A DNA stretch of 64,000 nucleotides from Thermoactinomyces vulgaris (GTDB lineage Bacteria > Bacillota > Bacilli > Thermoactinomycetales > Thermoactinomycetaceae). The stretch covers positions 186,001 to 250,000 of the forward strand of contig NZ_REFP01000009.1 in the NCBI RefSeq assembly GCF_003688725.1. Direction: 5' to 3'. A program made the position numbers and the translations under genes. Positions 36,735 through 44,722 of this stretch are shown piece after piece; the first letter of the stretch is position 1, and each line of letters begins with the position of its first letter. Below the pieces are notes generated by a model. It worked only from the letters and a program-made list of their open reading frames with translations, did not search any database and had not been told where the DNA came from.

Positions 36735-36786
36735 ACCGGCCGCTTTGGCTGTTTGGTTCCTGCATACAAGGAAACGTTCGGCCGGT
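36735..36786. repeat. Second hairpin downstream of metK
   Basis: ACCGGCCG (36735-36742) and CGGCCGGT (36779-36786) are perfect 8-bp arms around a 36-base loop that itself has TTCCT / AGGAA. No T run follows, so it is not a plain terminator. Confidence 0.5.
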
Positions 36787-36915
36787 GATGAAAAAGATGT
36801 GCGTTCTCTTTTGAAGTGAAGGATTGTCTTTAAATGATGGACATCTTATTTCATCTTGATTTTATTCATGGTAAAATTTAAATAGAGGCAATATTGCGAG
36901 AAAGAGGCGATTTCC

Positions 36916-37650
36916 TTGGAGAAACAGCGGGCTGAAGTAGAAGAAAATACGGAAATTTCACAACATCCTTCTCCGATCCGGATCATGATTGCCGATCAGG
37001 ACACCCGATTTCGTGACCGGCTTAAAGAGGCCTTAAAGCGGGAAAGCGATATGCTGCTCGTTGGCGAAACATCCGAAGGGAACGAGGTTCCTTTGGCCTG
37101 TGGAACATTGAACCCGCATGTTGTCGTCATGAATTTATATTTGCCGCGGGTGGACGGAGTGGAGGTCACCTACCGGCTTTGGAAAATGAGCCCGCAGACA
37201 AAAATTATGATTTTATCCGATCACGCCGATCCCTATGTGTTGGAAACGATTCGTTCCGGAGCGTCCGGTTTCCTGTTGAAAGATACCGAAATCCGGACGA
37301 TGGTCGATGCGATCCGTGTCATTGCCCACGGAGGCGTCTATATCCATCCCGTCATGATGGGAAGTCTGGTCAATGAATTTCGCAGATTGAGCCGTATGGA
37401 AGGGGCGATTTATTATCATTACATGACCGTCCCCAAGGTCTCTTGGAGAGAAGTTTTGACCGAAAGGGAAATGGAAGTTTTAAGACTATTGGCACAGGGA
37501 AAAAATAACCGGACGATCAGTGAGCATCTGTACATCAGCGAAAAGACGGTAAAAAACCATGTGAGTAATATTTTGTATAAATTGAATGTACAGGATCGGA
37601 CGCAAGCGGTGTTGATGGCGATGAGATACGGATGGGTTCAATTGATATGA
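36916..37650 (+). CDS. DegU-like NarL/LuxR-family regulator lacking the phosphoacceptor Asp
   Basis: A 244-residue receiver plus LuxR-type helix-turn-helix protein. The C-terminal domain (about 175-244, LTEREMEVLRLLAQGKNNR and ISEKTVKNHVSNILYKLNV) and the linker LVNEFRRLSRM match DegU closely. In the receiver, the phosphoacceptor position is Asn73 (VVVMNLYLP; codon AAT at 37132), and the acidic pair is D27-Q28 (IADQD) instead of two acidic residues; Ser101 and Lys122 are kept. Phosphorylation as in DegU is therefore unlikely. degS is absent: metK lies upstream. The comF genes follow, as after degU in B. subtilis. TTG start after AGAGGCG. Confidence 0.85.
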   Translation: MEKQRAEVEENTEISQHPSPIRIMIADQDTRFRDRLKEALKRESDMLLVGETSEGNEVPLACGTLNPHVVVMNLYLPRVDGVEVTYRLWKMSPQTKIMILSDHADPYVLETIRSGASGFLLKDTEIRTMVDAIRVIAHGGVYIHPVMMGSLVNEFRRLSRMEGAIYYHYMTVPKVSWREVLTEREMEVLRLLAQGKNNRTISEHLYISEKTVKNHVSNILYKLNVQDRTQAVLMAMRYGWVQLI

Positions 37651-37721
37651 CGAATATCCCGGCAATGGTCACAGTCCCTGCCTTTTTGCCATACGATGCT
37701 TTTTGAGGAGGGGCGTTTTGT

Positions 37722-38147
37722 ATGGGAGAGTGGATTTTGTGGAGCGTTTTTTTGTACATTGCCCTCTATTTCCTGGTAAAGGGTCTTTCCCGCTATTTGG
37801 GCAACTATTACCATAACAAAGCCGTTCATCTGGTGATCATTACAAAAAACAGCCAACACGAAGTCGAGTGGATGATCCGTTCTTATTATGCATGGAACGG
37901 TTCACAGGGAAAGCCGGGGCAAATCACTTGCCTGGATGCCGGTTCCAAGGATGACACCCTGTTCATTTTAAACCGGTTGAAACAACGTTATCCCACATTG
38001 GAAGTGATTCGGCTTCATTCCGGTTTCGATGAAGATGAAGCGGTTTATCGCTGGCTTCAATCCCAAGAGAAAAACAGCGGAAAACTGATTGTGATGGACT
38101 TGAGAGAGGTGGATTCGTCGGATAAATCTGAAAAAGGATCCGCTTGA
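37722..38147 (+). CDS. Membrane-anchored small GT-A-like protein, function unknown
   Basis: A 141-residue protein with an N-terminal membrane span (about 4-20) and a soluble domain. The sequence HLVIITKNSQHEVEWMIRSY followed by ITCLDAGSKDDTLFILNRL resembles the first half of family-2 glycosyltransferases. The expected DxD metal motif position reads VMDLRE, and the acceptor half is missing, so it is much shorter than real GT2 enzymes. It may be a nucleotide-binding relic or a new small protein. TGAGGAGGGG precedes the ATG. It sits between the DegU-like gene and comFA. Confidence 0.55.
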   Translation: MGEWILWSVFLYIALYFLVKGLSRYLGNYYHNKAVHLVIITKNSQHEVEWMIRSYYAWNGSQGKPGQITCLDAGSKDDTLFILNRLKQRYPTLEVIRLHSGFDEDEAVYRWLQSQEKNSGKLIVMDLREVDSSDKSEKGSA

Positions 38148-38187
38148 TTTGATCAGGCCTTGATCCGGCCTGATTCATTTTTGGGAA

Positions 38188-39834
38188 GTGATGGAGTTGG
38201 AAATTTATTTTTATCGTCTGGAAGGGGAAAAACAGGGGCGGTTCAGCCTGGCAGTGGAAGTGGATTTCTGGTATTGGAAGAAGCGGGGGAAGACATTGGC
38301 GGAGGTGCATTGGACCCGTTCGATCCGGGAAGCCTGGTCCTTGGCCCGGGGAAGGAAAGAAAAATCACCGGAACCCGTTACCATGCCTGTTGGACATGAA
38401 CTTCCGGCATGGATGGATCAAGCGGACCGGCTCTTTCCGGTTCTTGCCGGGAGAGCGTTGTTGTGGCAGGAAGTCCAAAACCTGGTGGAGAAACATATGT
38501 CGGGCATGGATTTGAAAACGATAAAAAGAGCCTTGCAAATCCTGATCCTGGAACAAAAATGTCAATTGAAACCGGGCGTGATCAAGCTGGGTTCGGTACG
38601 CAGATGGCGTTGTGAACGATGCCGTCATCAGGGGGAGGAAATCAAAGCGACGGTTTGTTCGTCATGCGGCGGCGAGTGTGCGGTTTGTGAACATTGCCTT
38701 TTGATGGGGCGCAGCCGTGCTTGCACCCCTTTTTTCTTGTTTGAACCGGAGGCAAATCAACCGGCAAAACCCGCATGCAAGGATCCGGCGTTTTCTTTGA
38801 CCTTGAACCAGCAACGGGCTTCTTCCCGGATCGAAACCCTTCTTGAGAATCAGGAAAAAAAGGTATTGGTCTGGGCTGTCACCGGAGCCGGAAAGACCGA
38901 AATCATGTTTCCGGTGATTCAAAAATGGCTGGATCGCGGGAAAAGGATATTATGGGCGACGCCGCGCAAAGATGTCGTGTTGGAGTTGTACCCCCGGATG
39001 CGGGAATTTTTCCCGGCAACGGTTGCTTTGTACGGGGGATCCCCGCACCGGTGGCTTTCTTCCCCGCTTGTGCTGGCCACTTGCCATCAAATGTGGCGGT
39101 ATCATCATGCGTTTGATTTGATGATCATTGATGAGGTGGATGCTTTTCCACTTGATGGCGATCCTGCGTTGGAAAGCGGATTGCACCGGGCGATGGCCCC
39201 GGATGGGCAACAAGTCTTGTTAACCGCAACACCGCCGGTTTATTGGCAGGACTCCGTCAAAAGAGGTCGTCTGGCCGCTGTGATGTTGCCGGCCCGGTAT
39301 CATGGATGTCCACTTCCGCTTCCAAAGCTGTTTCTGGAGAGCCGGTTATGGACGAAAATCAGCAAAGGGAAACCGGTTGCCGTCTTGACCCGTTTTTTGC
39401 AACAACTGGATGAATGTCGGGGACAAGCTCTCATTTTTGTGCCCAGGGTTCGGGATGTCCGCTTGGTGCTTTTATGGTTAAAGAAAAACGCCCCTTCCTG
39501 TTTTGCCAGAGCCGGGGGCGTTCATGCCCGCGATCCTTTTCGTGAGCAAAAGATCCGGGAATTCCGCGAAGGAAAGTGGATCGTTTTGGTGACCACCACC
39601 ATTTTGGAACGGGGCGTGACCGTTCCGCGTTGCCATGTGCTCGTCATGGGAGGAGATCATCCGGTTTTTGACGAAGCAACCCTCGTGCAAATCGCCGGCC
39701 GCGTCGGGAGAAATGCCGGGTACCAAAAGGGAGTGGTTTGGTTTTTGTCAGAGGAAAAAACCATGGCACAGAAACAAGCATTGAAAAAAATAAAGTGGCT
39801 GAATCATTTTGCTGAAAAAGAAGGATTTTGCTGA
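38188..39834 (+). CDS. comFA: Competence helicase ComFA
   Basis: A 548-residue DEAD/DEAH-type ATPase that drives DNA import in transformation. A zinc-finger region at about 142-179 (CERC, CSSC, CAVCEHC) precedes the helicase core: Walker A at 231-238 (VTGAGKTE), the DEVD box at about 315 (MIIDEVDAFP), LLTATPP (motif III) and QIAGRVGRNAGY (motif VI). The N-terminal 140 residues are longer than in B. subtilis ComFA. The start (GTG 38188 or ATG 38191) has only a weak ribosome site. comFC follows at 21 bases; no comFB is present. Confidence 0.9.
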   Translation: MMELEIYFYRLEGEKQGRFSLAVEVDFWYWKKRGKTLAEVHWTRSIREAWSLARGRKEKSPEPVTMPVGHELPAWMDQADRLFPVLAGRALLWQEVQNLVEKHMSGMDLKTIKRALQILILEQKCQLKPGVIKLGSVRRWRCERCRHQGEEIKATVCSSCGGECAVCEHCLLMGRSRACTPFFLFEPEANQPAKPACKDPAFSLTLNQQRASSRIETLLENQEKKVLVWAVTGAGKTEIMFPVIQKWLDRGKRILWATPRKDVVLELYPRMREFFPATVALYGGSPHRWLSSPLVLATCHQMWRYHHAFDLMIIDEVDAFPLDGDPALESGLHRAMAPDGQQVLLTATPPVYWQDSVKRGRLAAVMLPARYHGCPLPLPKLFLESRLWTKISKGKPVAVLTRFLQQLDECRGQALIFVPRVRDVRLVLLWLKKNAPSCFARAGGVHARDPFREQKIREFREGKWIVLVTTTILERGVTVPRCHVLVMGGDHPVFDEATLVQIAGRVGRNAGYQKGVVWFLSEEKTMAQKQALKKIKWLNHFAEKEGFC

Positions 39835-39855
39835 AAAAGGAGCGTATAATCAGAG

Positions 39856-40575
39856 GTGAAGTGGTGGTCATCTTTGTTTCCGGCTTTTCGTACTTGCTGG
39901 TTTTGCTCGTCTCCTGTGCAAAGGGCACTCCCCGTATCTGTATCGGATCATATCTGCCCGGTTTGTCTGGAGCAAGCGGAAGTGCTTCAAAAACCGTATT
40001 GTTCCATTTGCATGAGCCCCGGGGTATTCAACAGAAAGATTTGCGAAGATTGTCTGCGAATCCCCCCCGGTGAACGGGTCGTAAATCGCAGCGCTGTTTC
40101 CTATTCCCCTTTGGTCCGGGAATGGATGTGGACATTCAAATATGGCGGCAAGGAAAGCTTGGCGGTGCCGATGGGAAAGTGGATGGCGGAAGTGATCCGG
40201 GAACACTACGGGAGAAAAGCCGTTTCGGTGATCACTTATGTTCCGATGCATGGCGAAAGGCAAAAACAGCGAGGCTTTAATCAAGCGGAACGATTGGCTT
40301 TGACCATCGGGAAAAAATTGTGGATCCCGGTACATCCTTTATTGAAACGAGTAAAGGAAACCACTCCGCAAAGCAGGCGTACTCGCCGTGAGCGGCTTCA
40401 TTCCATAAATGGCGTTTTTCAGTTGGCGGATCAAAGGCAAGCGCAAAAGGGCCGGAAACGGTCGGTATTGATCGTGGATGATGTTTACACCACCGGCGCC
40501 ACGGTCAGAGAGTGTGCAAAAGTTTTGCGGAATGCGGGATTTCAAGAAGTTTTCTCTGTTACATTTGCCAGATAA
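39856..40575 (+). CDS. comFC: ComFC-type phosphoribosyltransferase-like protein
   Basis: A 239-residue protein needed for competence in Bacillus. Two pairs of Cys motifs (CWFC, CPVC, CSIC, CEDC, residues about 14-66) form a zinc ribbon; the C-terminal half is a phosphoribosyltransferase domain with the PRPP motif VLIVDDVYTTGATV and the TPQSRRTRRERL motif of ComFC/GntX. The GTG start has no strong ribosome site in front; TTG 39874 is an alternative. It is cotranscribed with comFA. Confidence 0.9.
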   Translation: MKWWSSLFPAFRTCWFCSSPVQRALPVSVSDHICPVCLEQAEVLQKPYCSICMSPGVFNRKICEDCLRIPPGERVVNRSAVSYSPLVREWMWTFKYGGKESLAVPMGKWMAEVIREHYGRKAVSVITYVPMHGERQKQRGFNQAERLALTIGKKLWIPVHPLLKRVKETTPQSRRTRRERLHSINGVFQLADQRQAQKGRKRSVLIVDDVYTTGATVRECAKVLRNAGFQEVFSVTFAR

Positions 40576-40652
40576 AGTATTAGAATAGAAAAAAGTGGTC
40601 AACTCTTGTAGATAGCAGTGTAAATCAAGTAATCATGAAGGAGCGTTGAAAA

Positions 40653-40928
40653 ATGAACAAAACGGAATTAGTGGAAAAAGTAGCTGAAAAAACGGGCAAA
40701 ACGAAGAAAGAGGCAGGAATGATCGTCGACAGCGTTTTGCAAACCATTTCGGAAGCATTGAAAAACGGAGATAAAGTCACACTGATCGGATTTGGAAACT
40801 TTGAAGTCCGTGAATATGCGGCACGCAAAGGAAGAAACCCGCAAACCGGAGAAGAAATGTTTATCGAAGCAAGAAAAGCCCCGGCTTTTAAACCCGGAAA
40901 ACAATTGAAAGAACTGATCAATCAGTAA
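40653..40928 (+). CDS. hup: DNA-binding protein HU
   Basis: A 91-residue histone-like HU protein that bends and compacts DNA as a dimer. It begins [20 protein letters not shown] and has the arm signature [21 protein letters not shown], with Pro at the intercalating position. The ATG follows GAAGGAG. It has its own terminator and is likely highly expressed. Confidence 0.97.
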   Translation: MNKTELVEKVAEKTGKTKKEAGMIVDSVLQTISEALKNGDKVTLIGFGNFEVREYAARKGRNPQTGEEMFIEARKAPAFKPGKQLKELINQ

Positions 40929-40940
40929 TTCGTCCCTATG

Positions 40941-40980
40941 GAATCACCTGAGGCGCTGAGCCCCGGGTGATTTTTTTTAT
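40941..40980 (+). terminator. hup terminator
   Basis: AATCACC (40942-40948) pairs with GGTGATT (40966-40972), with partial further pairing, then eight T. Confidence 0.85.
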
Positions 40981-41013
40981 TTCCGCCTTCCTGAATTTGC
41001 ATTCATGCCAGGA

Positions 41014-41040
41014 TTGAATAAATATACATAAATATGTATA
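41014..41040 (+). promoter_or_regulatory. ARG-box-like element before the amino acid transporter
   Basis: TTGAATAAATAT (41014-41025) is identical to 53240-53251 upstream of argC. It overlaps the palindrome-like TATACATAAATATGTATA (41023-41040). The pattern fits the AT-rich ArgR/AhrC box. It may allow control by arginine. Confidence 0.45.
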
Positions 41041-41123
41041 ATTAAATCGAATCTTTTCAAAGGAAATGATTAAATTTTATACGTTTTTAGCGGATAAAGG
41101 GTTTGGGAAGGGGTGTGGGAAAA

Positions 41124-41882
41124 ATGCGCTTTTGCATGATTATACTTTCTTTGGTTTCTTCTTTGTTTCTATTGGCCGGTTGCGGCAGTCCGGCTGAAAA
41201 AGAAAATGACGTCAAAGTGGGAACCAATGCTGAATTTCCTCCGTTTGAAAAGTTGGAAGGGAACGGGAAGATCACCGGTTTTGATGCTGAAATTTTGTCG
41301 GCTGTGGCCGAAGCGGAAAACCTTTCACTGGACTTTCAACATGTCGGCTGGGATGTCATGTTAAACGGTGTGGCAAGAGGCCGGTTGGATGCAGGGATCT
41401 CTGCAATCACCATCACAAAGGAGCGCCAAAAGATTTATGATTTTACGGAACCTTACTTTGAAGCGAAACAAGTGATTTTGGTTCCGTCGGCTTCCCAGGT
41501 CAAAACATTGAAAGACTTAGAAGGGAAAAAGATCGGGGTGCAATCGTCCACAACCGGGGAACAAGTGGTGCAAAAAGCATTTGGAAACACTTATCCGGGA
41601 TTGAAACGGTATGACGTGATTTCTTCAGCGGTGGAAGATTTGAAGCTCGGCCGCATTGATGCGGTGGTGGTGGATGAAGCGGTGAATGCGGAATATCTCA
41701 AAAAGCTGGGAAAAAGTCAATTCAAAACGGTTCAAGATCCGTCGATGCCGTCGGAATCTTACGGGATGATTGTGAAAAAAGGAAACCGGGAATTGTTGAA
41801 CCAGTTGAATGCCGGGCTGAAAAAGATTAAACAAAACGGAACTTATGACAAAATTTATGCCAAATATTTTGGGGATAAGTGA
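41124..41882 (+). CDS. Amino acid ABC transporter substrate-binding lipoprotein (probably arginine)
   Basis: A 252-residue family-3 solute-binding lipoprotein with lipobox LLAGC (Cys20). The mature domain has VGTNAEFPPFEKLEGNGKITGFD and SAITITKERQKIYDFTEPY, which is typical for polar amino acids. The ATG at 41124 is used after AAGGGG; a longer reading exists. The shared upstream element with argC suggests arginine as substrate, as in the Bacillus ArtPQR transporter; glutamine is the usual alternative. The permease and ATPase follow. Confidence 0.87.
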   Translation: MRFCMIILSLVSSLFLLAGCGSPAEKENDVKVGTNAEFPPFEKLEGNGKITGFDAEILSAVAEAENLSLDFQHVGWDVMLNGVARGRLDAGISAITITKERQKIYDFTEPYFEAKQVILVPSASQVKTLKDLEGKKIGVQSSTTGEQVVQKAFGNTYPGLKRYDVISSAVEDLKLGRIDAVVVDEAVNAEYLKKLGKSQFKTVQDPSMPSESYGMIVKKGNRELLNQLNAGLKKIKQNGTYDKIYAKYFGDK

Positions 41883-41890
41883 AATAAATC

Positions 41891-41998
41891 TGTGGATAAC
41901 TTGTGGGTAAGTTGTGAAAAGAGCCTGTTTTTAATTTTGTGGATAATGTGGATAACTATGTGAATAACTGTGGACAGGGAGAAGGAGACTGTGGATAA
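41891..41998 (+). repeat. DnaA-box cluster (TTATCCACA repeats)
   Basis: Four exact copies of TGTGGATAA, the reverse complement of the DnaA box TTATCCACA, at 41891, 41938, 41947 and 41990; TGTGAATAA at 41959; near matches at 41902 (TGTGGGTAA) and 41969 (TGTGGACAG). All point the same way and 41938/41947 are directly adjacent. Two further exact boxes lie in the permease gene: 42358 in this direction and 42413 in the opposite one. There is no dnaA or dnaN nearby. Confidence 0.85.
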
Positions 41999-42679
41999 AT
42001 GATGGATTGGGATTGGTCGGTTGTCATAGAATATAAAGATTTATTTATCCAGGGGTTGATCACGACCATCGAATTAACCACGGTGGCGGTGGCCATTGGA
42101 TTGGTGATCGGGGTTTTGCTGGGGATGATGTTGATTTCCACGAAGAAATGGCTCAAGATTCCTGCCAGGGTTTATGTCCATCTGTTTCGCGGAACCCCGC
42201 TTTTTTTGCAGATTTTGTTTTTCCATTTTGCCGTTTTGCCCACGTTGGCGGAAATGTTTTTCATGGATCCGCCCGAAGCCGTCATTTCCGGATTCGTTGC
42301 TTTTTCCATGAATGCCGGAGCTTATATTGCGGAGATTTTTCGCGGCGGCATTCAGTCTGTGGATAAAGGGCAGTTGGAGGCGGCCCGTTCGCTGGGCATG
42401 ACTTATCCACAAGCGATGCGGTTTGTGGTGTTGCCTCAGGCGTTTAAAAATATGTTGCCGCCGCTCGGAAATGAAATGATCACCCTTTTAAAAGACACCT
42501 CCTTGGTGACCGTGATTGCCGTCAATGATATTACGTATGCGGCATTCGTGACGGCCAAAAACACATTTGTCCGTTGGACCCCTTACATCACGGCCGGATT
42601 GGTGTACCTCGTGTTGACAACGCTTCTGACGCAATGGGTTTCTTATTTGGAAAAACGGTTTCGGACAAGCAAACGTTAA
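41999..42679 (+). CDS. Amino acid ABC transporter permease
   Basis: A 226-residue permease with about five spans. The coupling motif EAARSLGMTYPQAMRFVVLPQA and the HLFRGTPLFLQILF motif are typical of the HisM/GlnP family of polar amino acid importers. The ATG at 41999 follows AAGGAG at 11 bases, with a DnaA box between. It is the middle gene of the transporter operon; the leader contains the DnaA-box cluster. Confidence 0.92.
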   Translation: MMDWDWSVVIEYKDLFIQGLITTIELTTVAVAIGLVIGVLLGMMLISTKKWLKIPARVYVHLFRGTPLFLQILFFHFAVLPTLAEMFFMDPPEAVISGFVAFSMNAGAYIAEIFRGGIQSVDKGQLEAARSLGMTYPQAMRFVVLPQAFKNMLPPLGNEMITLLKDTSLVTVIAVNDITYAAFVTAKNTFVRWTPYITAGLVYLVLTTLLTQWVSYLEKRFRTSKR

Positions 42680-42778
42680 TCCGTGGCACAAAAAAATTTA
42701 TGATCGGTTCGTTTGCGCCGTTTCAAAGGCATGCATGTGATGCCTGACGGACTTCAACGGATAAGGGATGATGACAGG

Positions 42779-43501
42779 ATGATCCGGACAGAAAAACTGG
42801 ATAAATTTTATGGTCAGTATCATGTATTAAAAGAGATTGATTTGGAGATAAATGAAAAAGAACTTGTTTGTGTCATTGGTCCGAGCGGATCAGGCAAAAG
42901 CACGTTGTTGCGCTGTTTGAACCGGCTTGAAACCATTACTTCAGGCAAGTTGATTGTAAACGGACAAGATTTGACGCATCCCGGTACCGATGTGAACCGG
43001 GTGAGGGCTGAAGTGGGGATGGTGTTTCAGCATTTTGAGCTGTTTCCTCACCTGAGTGTGTTGGAAAACATCACTTTGGCTCCGATTCGTGTCCGGAAGA
43101 TGAAAAAAGAAGAAATCGAGCCGAAAGCTTATGCGTTATTGGACAAAGTCGGATTAAAGGAAAAAGCGGGGAGTTACCCCGGTGAACTGTCAGGAGGGCA
43201 AAAACAACGGGTTGCCATTGCCCGGGCATTGGCCATGGAGCCCAAAGTCATGTTGTTTGATGAACCCACTTCCGCCTTGGATCCGGAAATGGTGAAAGAA
43301 GTTTTGGAAGTGATGAAAGGCTTGGCCCGTGAAGGGATGACGATGGTCGTCGTCACCCATGAGATGGGATTTGCCCGTGAAGTCAGCGACCGCATCGTCT
43401 TTATGGACGAAGGAAGAGTCTTGGAGACGGGCAGTCCGGAAGAGATCTTTTTTCATCCCCGGCACGAAAGATTAAAAAATTTTCTCAGCAAGGTTTTATG
43501 A
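42779..43501 (+). CDS. Amino acid ABC transporter ATP-binding protein
   Basis: A 240-residue ATPase of the GlnQ/HisP type. Walker A ([18 protein letters not shown]), Q-loop [10 protein letters not shown], signature [15 protein letters not shown], and Walker [13 protein letters not shown] are intact. The ATG at 42779 ([12 protein letters not shown]) matches family starts; upstream in-frame starts exist but add unrelated sequence. It is the last gene of the transporter. Confidence 0.93.
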   Translation: MIRTEKLDKFYGQYHVLKEIDLEINEKELVCVIGPSGSGKSTLLRCLNRLETITSGKLIVNGQDLTHPGTDVNRVRAEVGMVFQHFELFPHLSVLENITLAPIRVRKMKKEEIEPKAYALLDKVGLKEKAGSYPGELSGGQKQRVAIARALAMEPKVMLFDEPTSALDPEMVKEVLEVMKGLAREGMTMVVVTHEMGFAREVSDRIVFMDEGRVLETGSPEEIFFHPRHERLKNFLSKVL

Positions 43502-43605
43502 TTCAAAAAGGGTCTTCTTGACAGTATTTTTAGACAAATGATATAGTTAAATGGCGTAAGATGTATGTCTTGTGCAATCTGATTGAAGAAGGGAATGTAT
43601 TTTTC

Positions 43606-43806
43606 ATGCAAGGCAAAGTCAAGTGGTTCAACGCGGAGAAAGGTTACGGCTTCATCGAGCGTGAAGGCGGGGACGATGTGTTTGTCCATTATTCCGCGAT
43701 TGAAATGGAAGGATTTAAAACATTGGAAGAAGGTCAATTGGTTGAATTTGAAATCGTGGAGGGTTCGCGTGGACCACAGGCTGCGAACGTTGTTAAATTA
43801 GGTTAA
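43606..43806 (+). CDS. Cold-shock protein (Csp family)
   Basis: A 66-residue OB-fold RNA-binding protein. RNP1 (KGYGFIE) and RNP2 (DVFVHYSAI) are intact. Csp proteins melt RNA secondary structure and can act as transcription antiterminators. The ATG at 43606 ([15 protein letters not shown]) matches the family start. A terminator follows. Confidence 0.96.
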   Translation: MQGKVKWFNAEKGYGFIEREGGDDVFVHYSAIEMEGFKTLEEGQLVEFEIVEGSRGPQAANVVKLG

Positions 43807-43826
43807 CGTTTTATAAAATCGAAAAT

Positions 43827-43866
43827 AAAGCTCCCTCGAGGTTTCCTCCGGGGAGCTTTTGTGTTT
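43827..43866 (+). terminator. csp terminator
   Basis: AAAGCTCCC and GGGAGCTTT form the stem, with inner CGAGG / CCTCCG pairing, then TGTGTTTT. Confidence 0.8.
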
Positions 43867-43942
43867 TCTGTGGCATGCGGCCGGATCTTTTCGAAAATTA
43901 AAAACATCCAATATTTACCTTATATTAATTGTAACAAATACT

Positions 43943-43969
43943 GGAGGAATTTTTTAAAAATCAGGGAAT
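43943..43969 (+). promoter_or_regulatory. Candidate sigma-H promoter of hpf
   Basis: GGAGGAATT (43943-43951) matches the sigma-H -35 consensus RNAGGAWWW, and AGGGAAT (43963-43969) matches the -10 consensus RNNGAAT, with an 11-base spacer. hpf (yvyD) is sigma-H-dependent in B. subtilis. The match is by eye. Confidence 0.55.
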
Positions 43970-44002
43970 AGATAAAGTACAAAGCGGAAGGAGGATTTCC
44001 CC

Positions 44003-44566
44003 ATGAAATGTATCGTTCGCGGTCACAACTTACAAGTTACAGACGCTTTGAGAGACTTTATCGAACGTAAGTTGAGCAAGTTGGAAAGGTACTTTGATCA
44101 TTCCGCTGAAATCGAGGCACAAGTTTCCCTGAATGTTTTAAAAGATATGCACAAAGTCGAAGTGACGATCCCGTTTCCGGGACTTTTGGTCCGGGCCGAA
44201 GAACTGAGTGAAGATATGTATGCCTCTGTGGATCTGGTAATGGAAAAACTGGAAAGACAGATCCGGAAATACAAAACCAAAATCAACCGGCGTTCCCGCC
44301 GCGAGTCAGGCTTTCGTAACATGTTAAAAGAAAACGCTTTAGAAAAGGGAACCACCATGACCGCATTGACCGATGAAGAAGAAGGAGACGATGAAATCGT
44401 CCGGGTGAAAAGGTTTCAGTTGAAACCGATGGACACCGAAGAAGCGATTTTGCAAATGGAGCTGTTGGGACACAATTTCTTCGTCTATACCAATGCAGTC
44501 ACGGATGAAATAAATGTGATCTATCGCCGAAAAGATGGAAAGGTCGGCTTGATTGAACCCGAATAA
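44003..44566 (+). CDS. hpf: Ribosome hibernation promoting factor (long form)
   Basis: A 187-residue long HPF that dimerises ribosomes into inactive 100S particles in stationary phase. The N-terminal domain starts MKCIVRGHNLQVTDALRDFI, and the C-terminal dimerisation domain (about 130-187) has RVKRFQLKPMDTEEAILQMELLGHNFF. The ATG follows GGAAGGAGG. In Bacillus hpf lies just before secA-prfB; here two polysaccharide genes are in between. Confidence 0.96.
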   Translation: MKCIVRGHNLQVTDALRDFIERKLSKLERYFDHSAEIEAQVSLNVLKDMHKVEVTIPFPGLLVRAEELSEDMYASVDLVMEKLERQIRKYKTKINRRSRRESGFRNMLKENALEKGTTMTALTDEEEGDDEIVRVKRFQLKPMDTEEAILQMELLGHNFFVYTNAVTDEINVIYRRKDGKVGLIEPE

Positions 44567-44583
44567 AAATCCAAACTGCGAAA

Positions 44584-44618
44584 TCATCCCCCCTTGCTTG
44601 GGGGGATTGTTGCTTTTA
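44584..44618 (+). terminator. hpf terminator
   Basis: ATCCCCCC (44586-44593) and GGGGGGAT (44600-44607) form the stem, followed by TGTTGCTTTT. Confidence 0.75.
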
Positions 44619-44722
44619 TGATGTTTTTATAAAAGAAGATTGAACTTGGACCATGCTGTGATATGATAACTTCATATTCCATGGGATCTCCCAAATTTCA
44701 GAGCACGCAGGGGGTTTATCCA

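Noticed and set aside
39828-40073. A + strand ORF overlapping the start of comFC
   Set aside because: It is in a different frame from the zinc-ribbon and phosphoribosyltransferase motifs and has no support of its own.
41891-42421. The DnaA-box cluster as the chromosomal origin
   Set aside because: No dnaA, dnaN, recF, gyrB or rpmH genes and no AT-rich unwinding stretch are beside it; the region is an ABC transporter operon.
43921-44002. A sigma-B promoter before hpf
   Set aside because: I see no GTTT ... GGGTAT arrangement; the sigma-H match at 43943-43969 is better.
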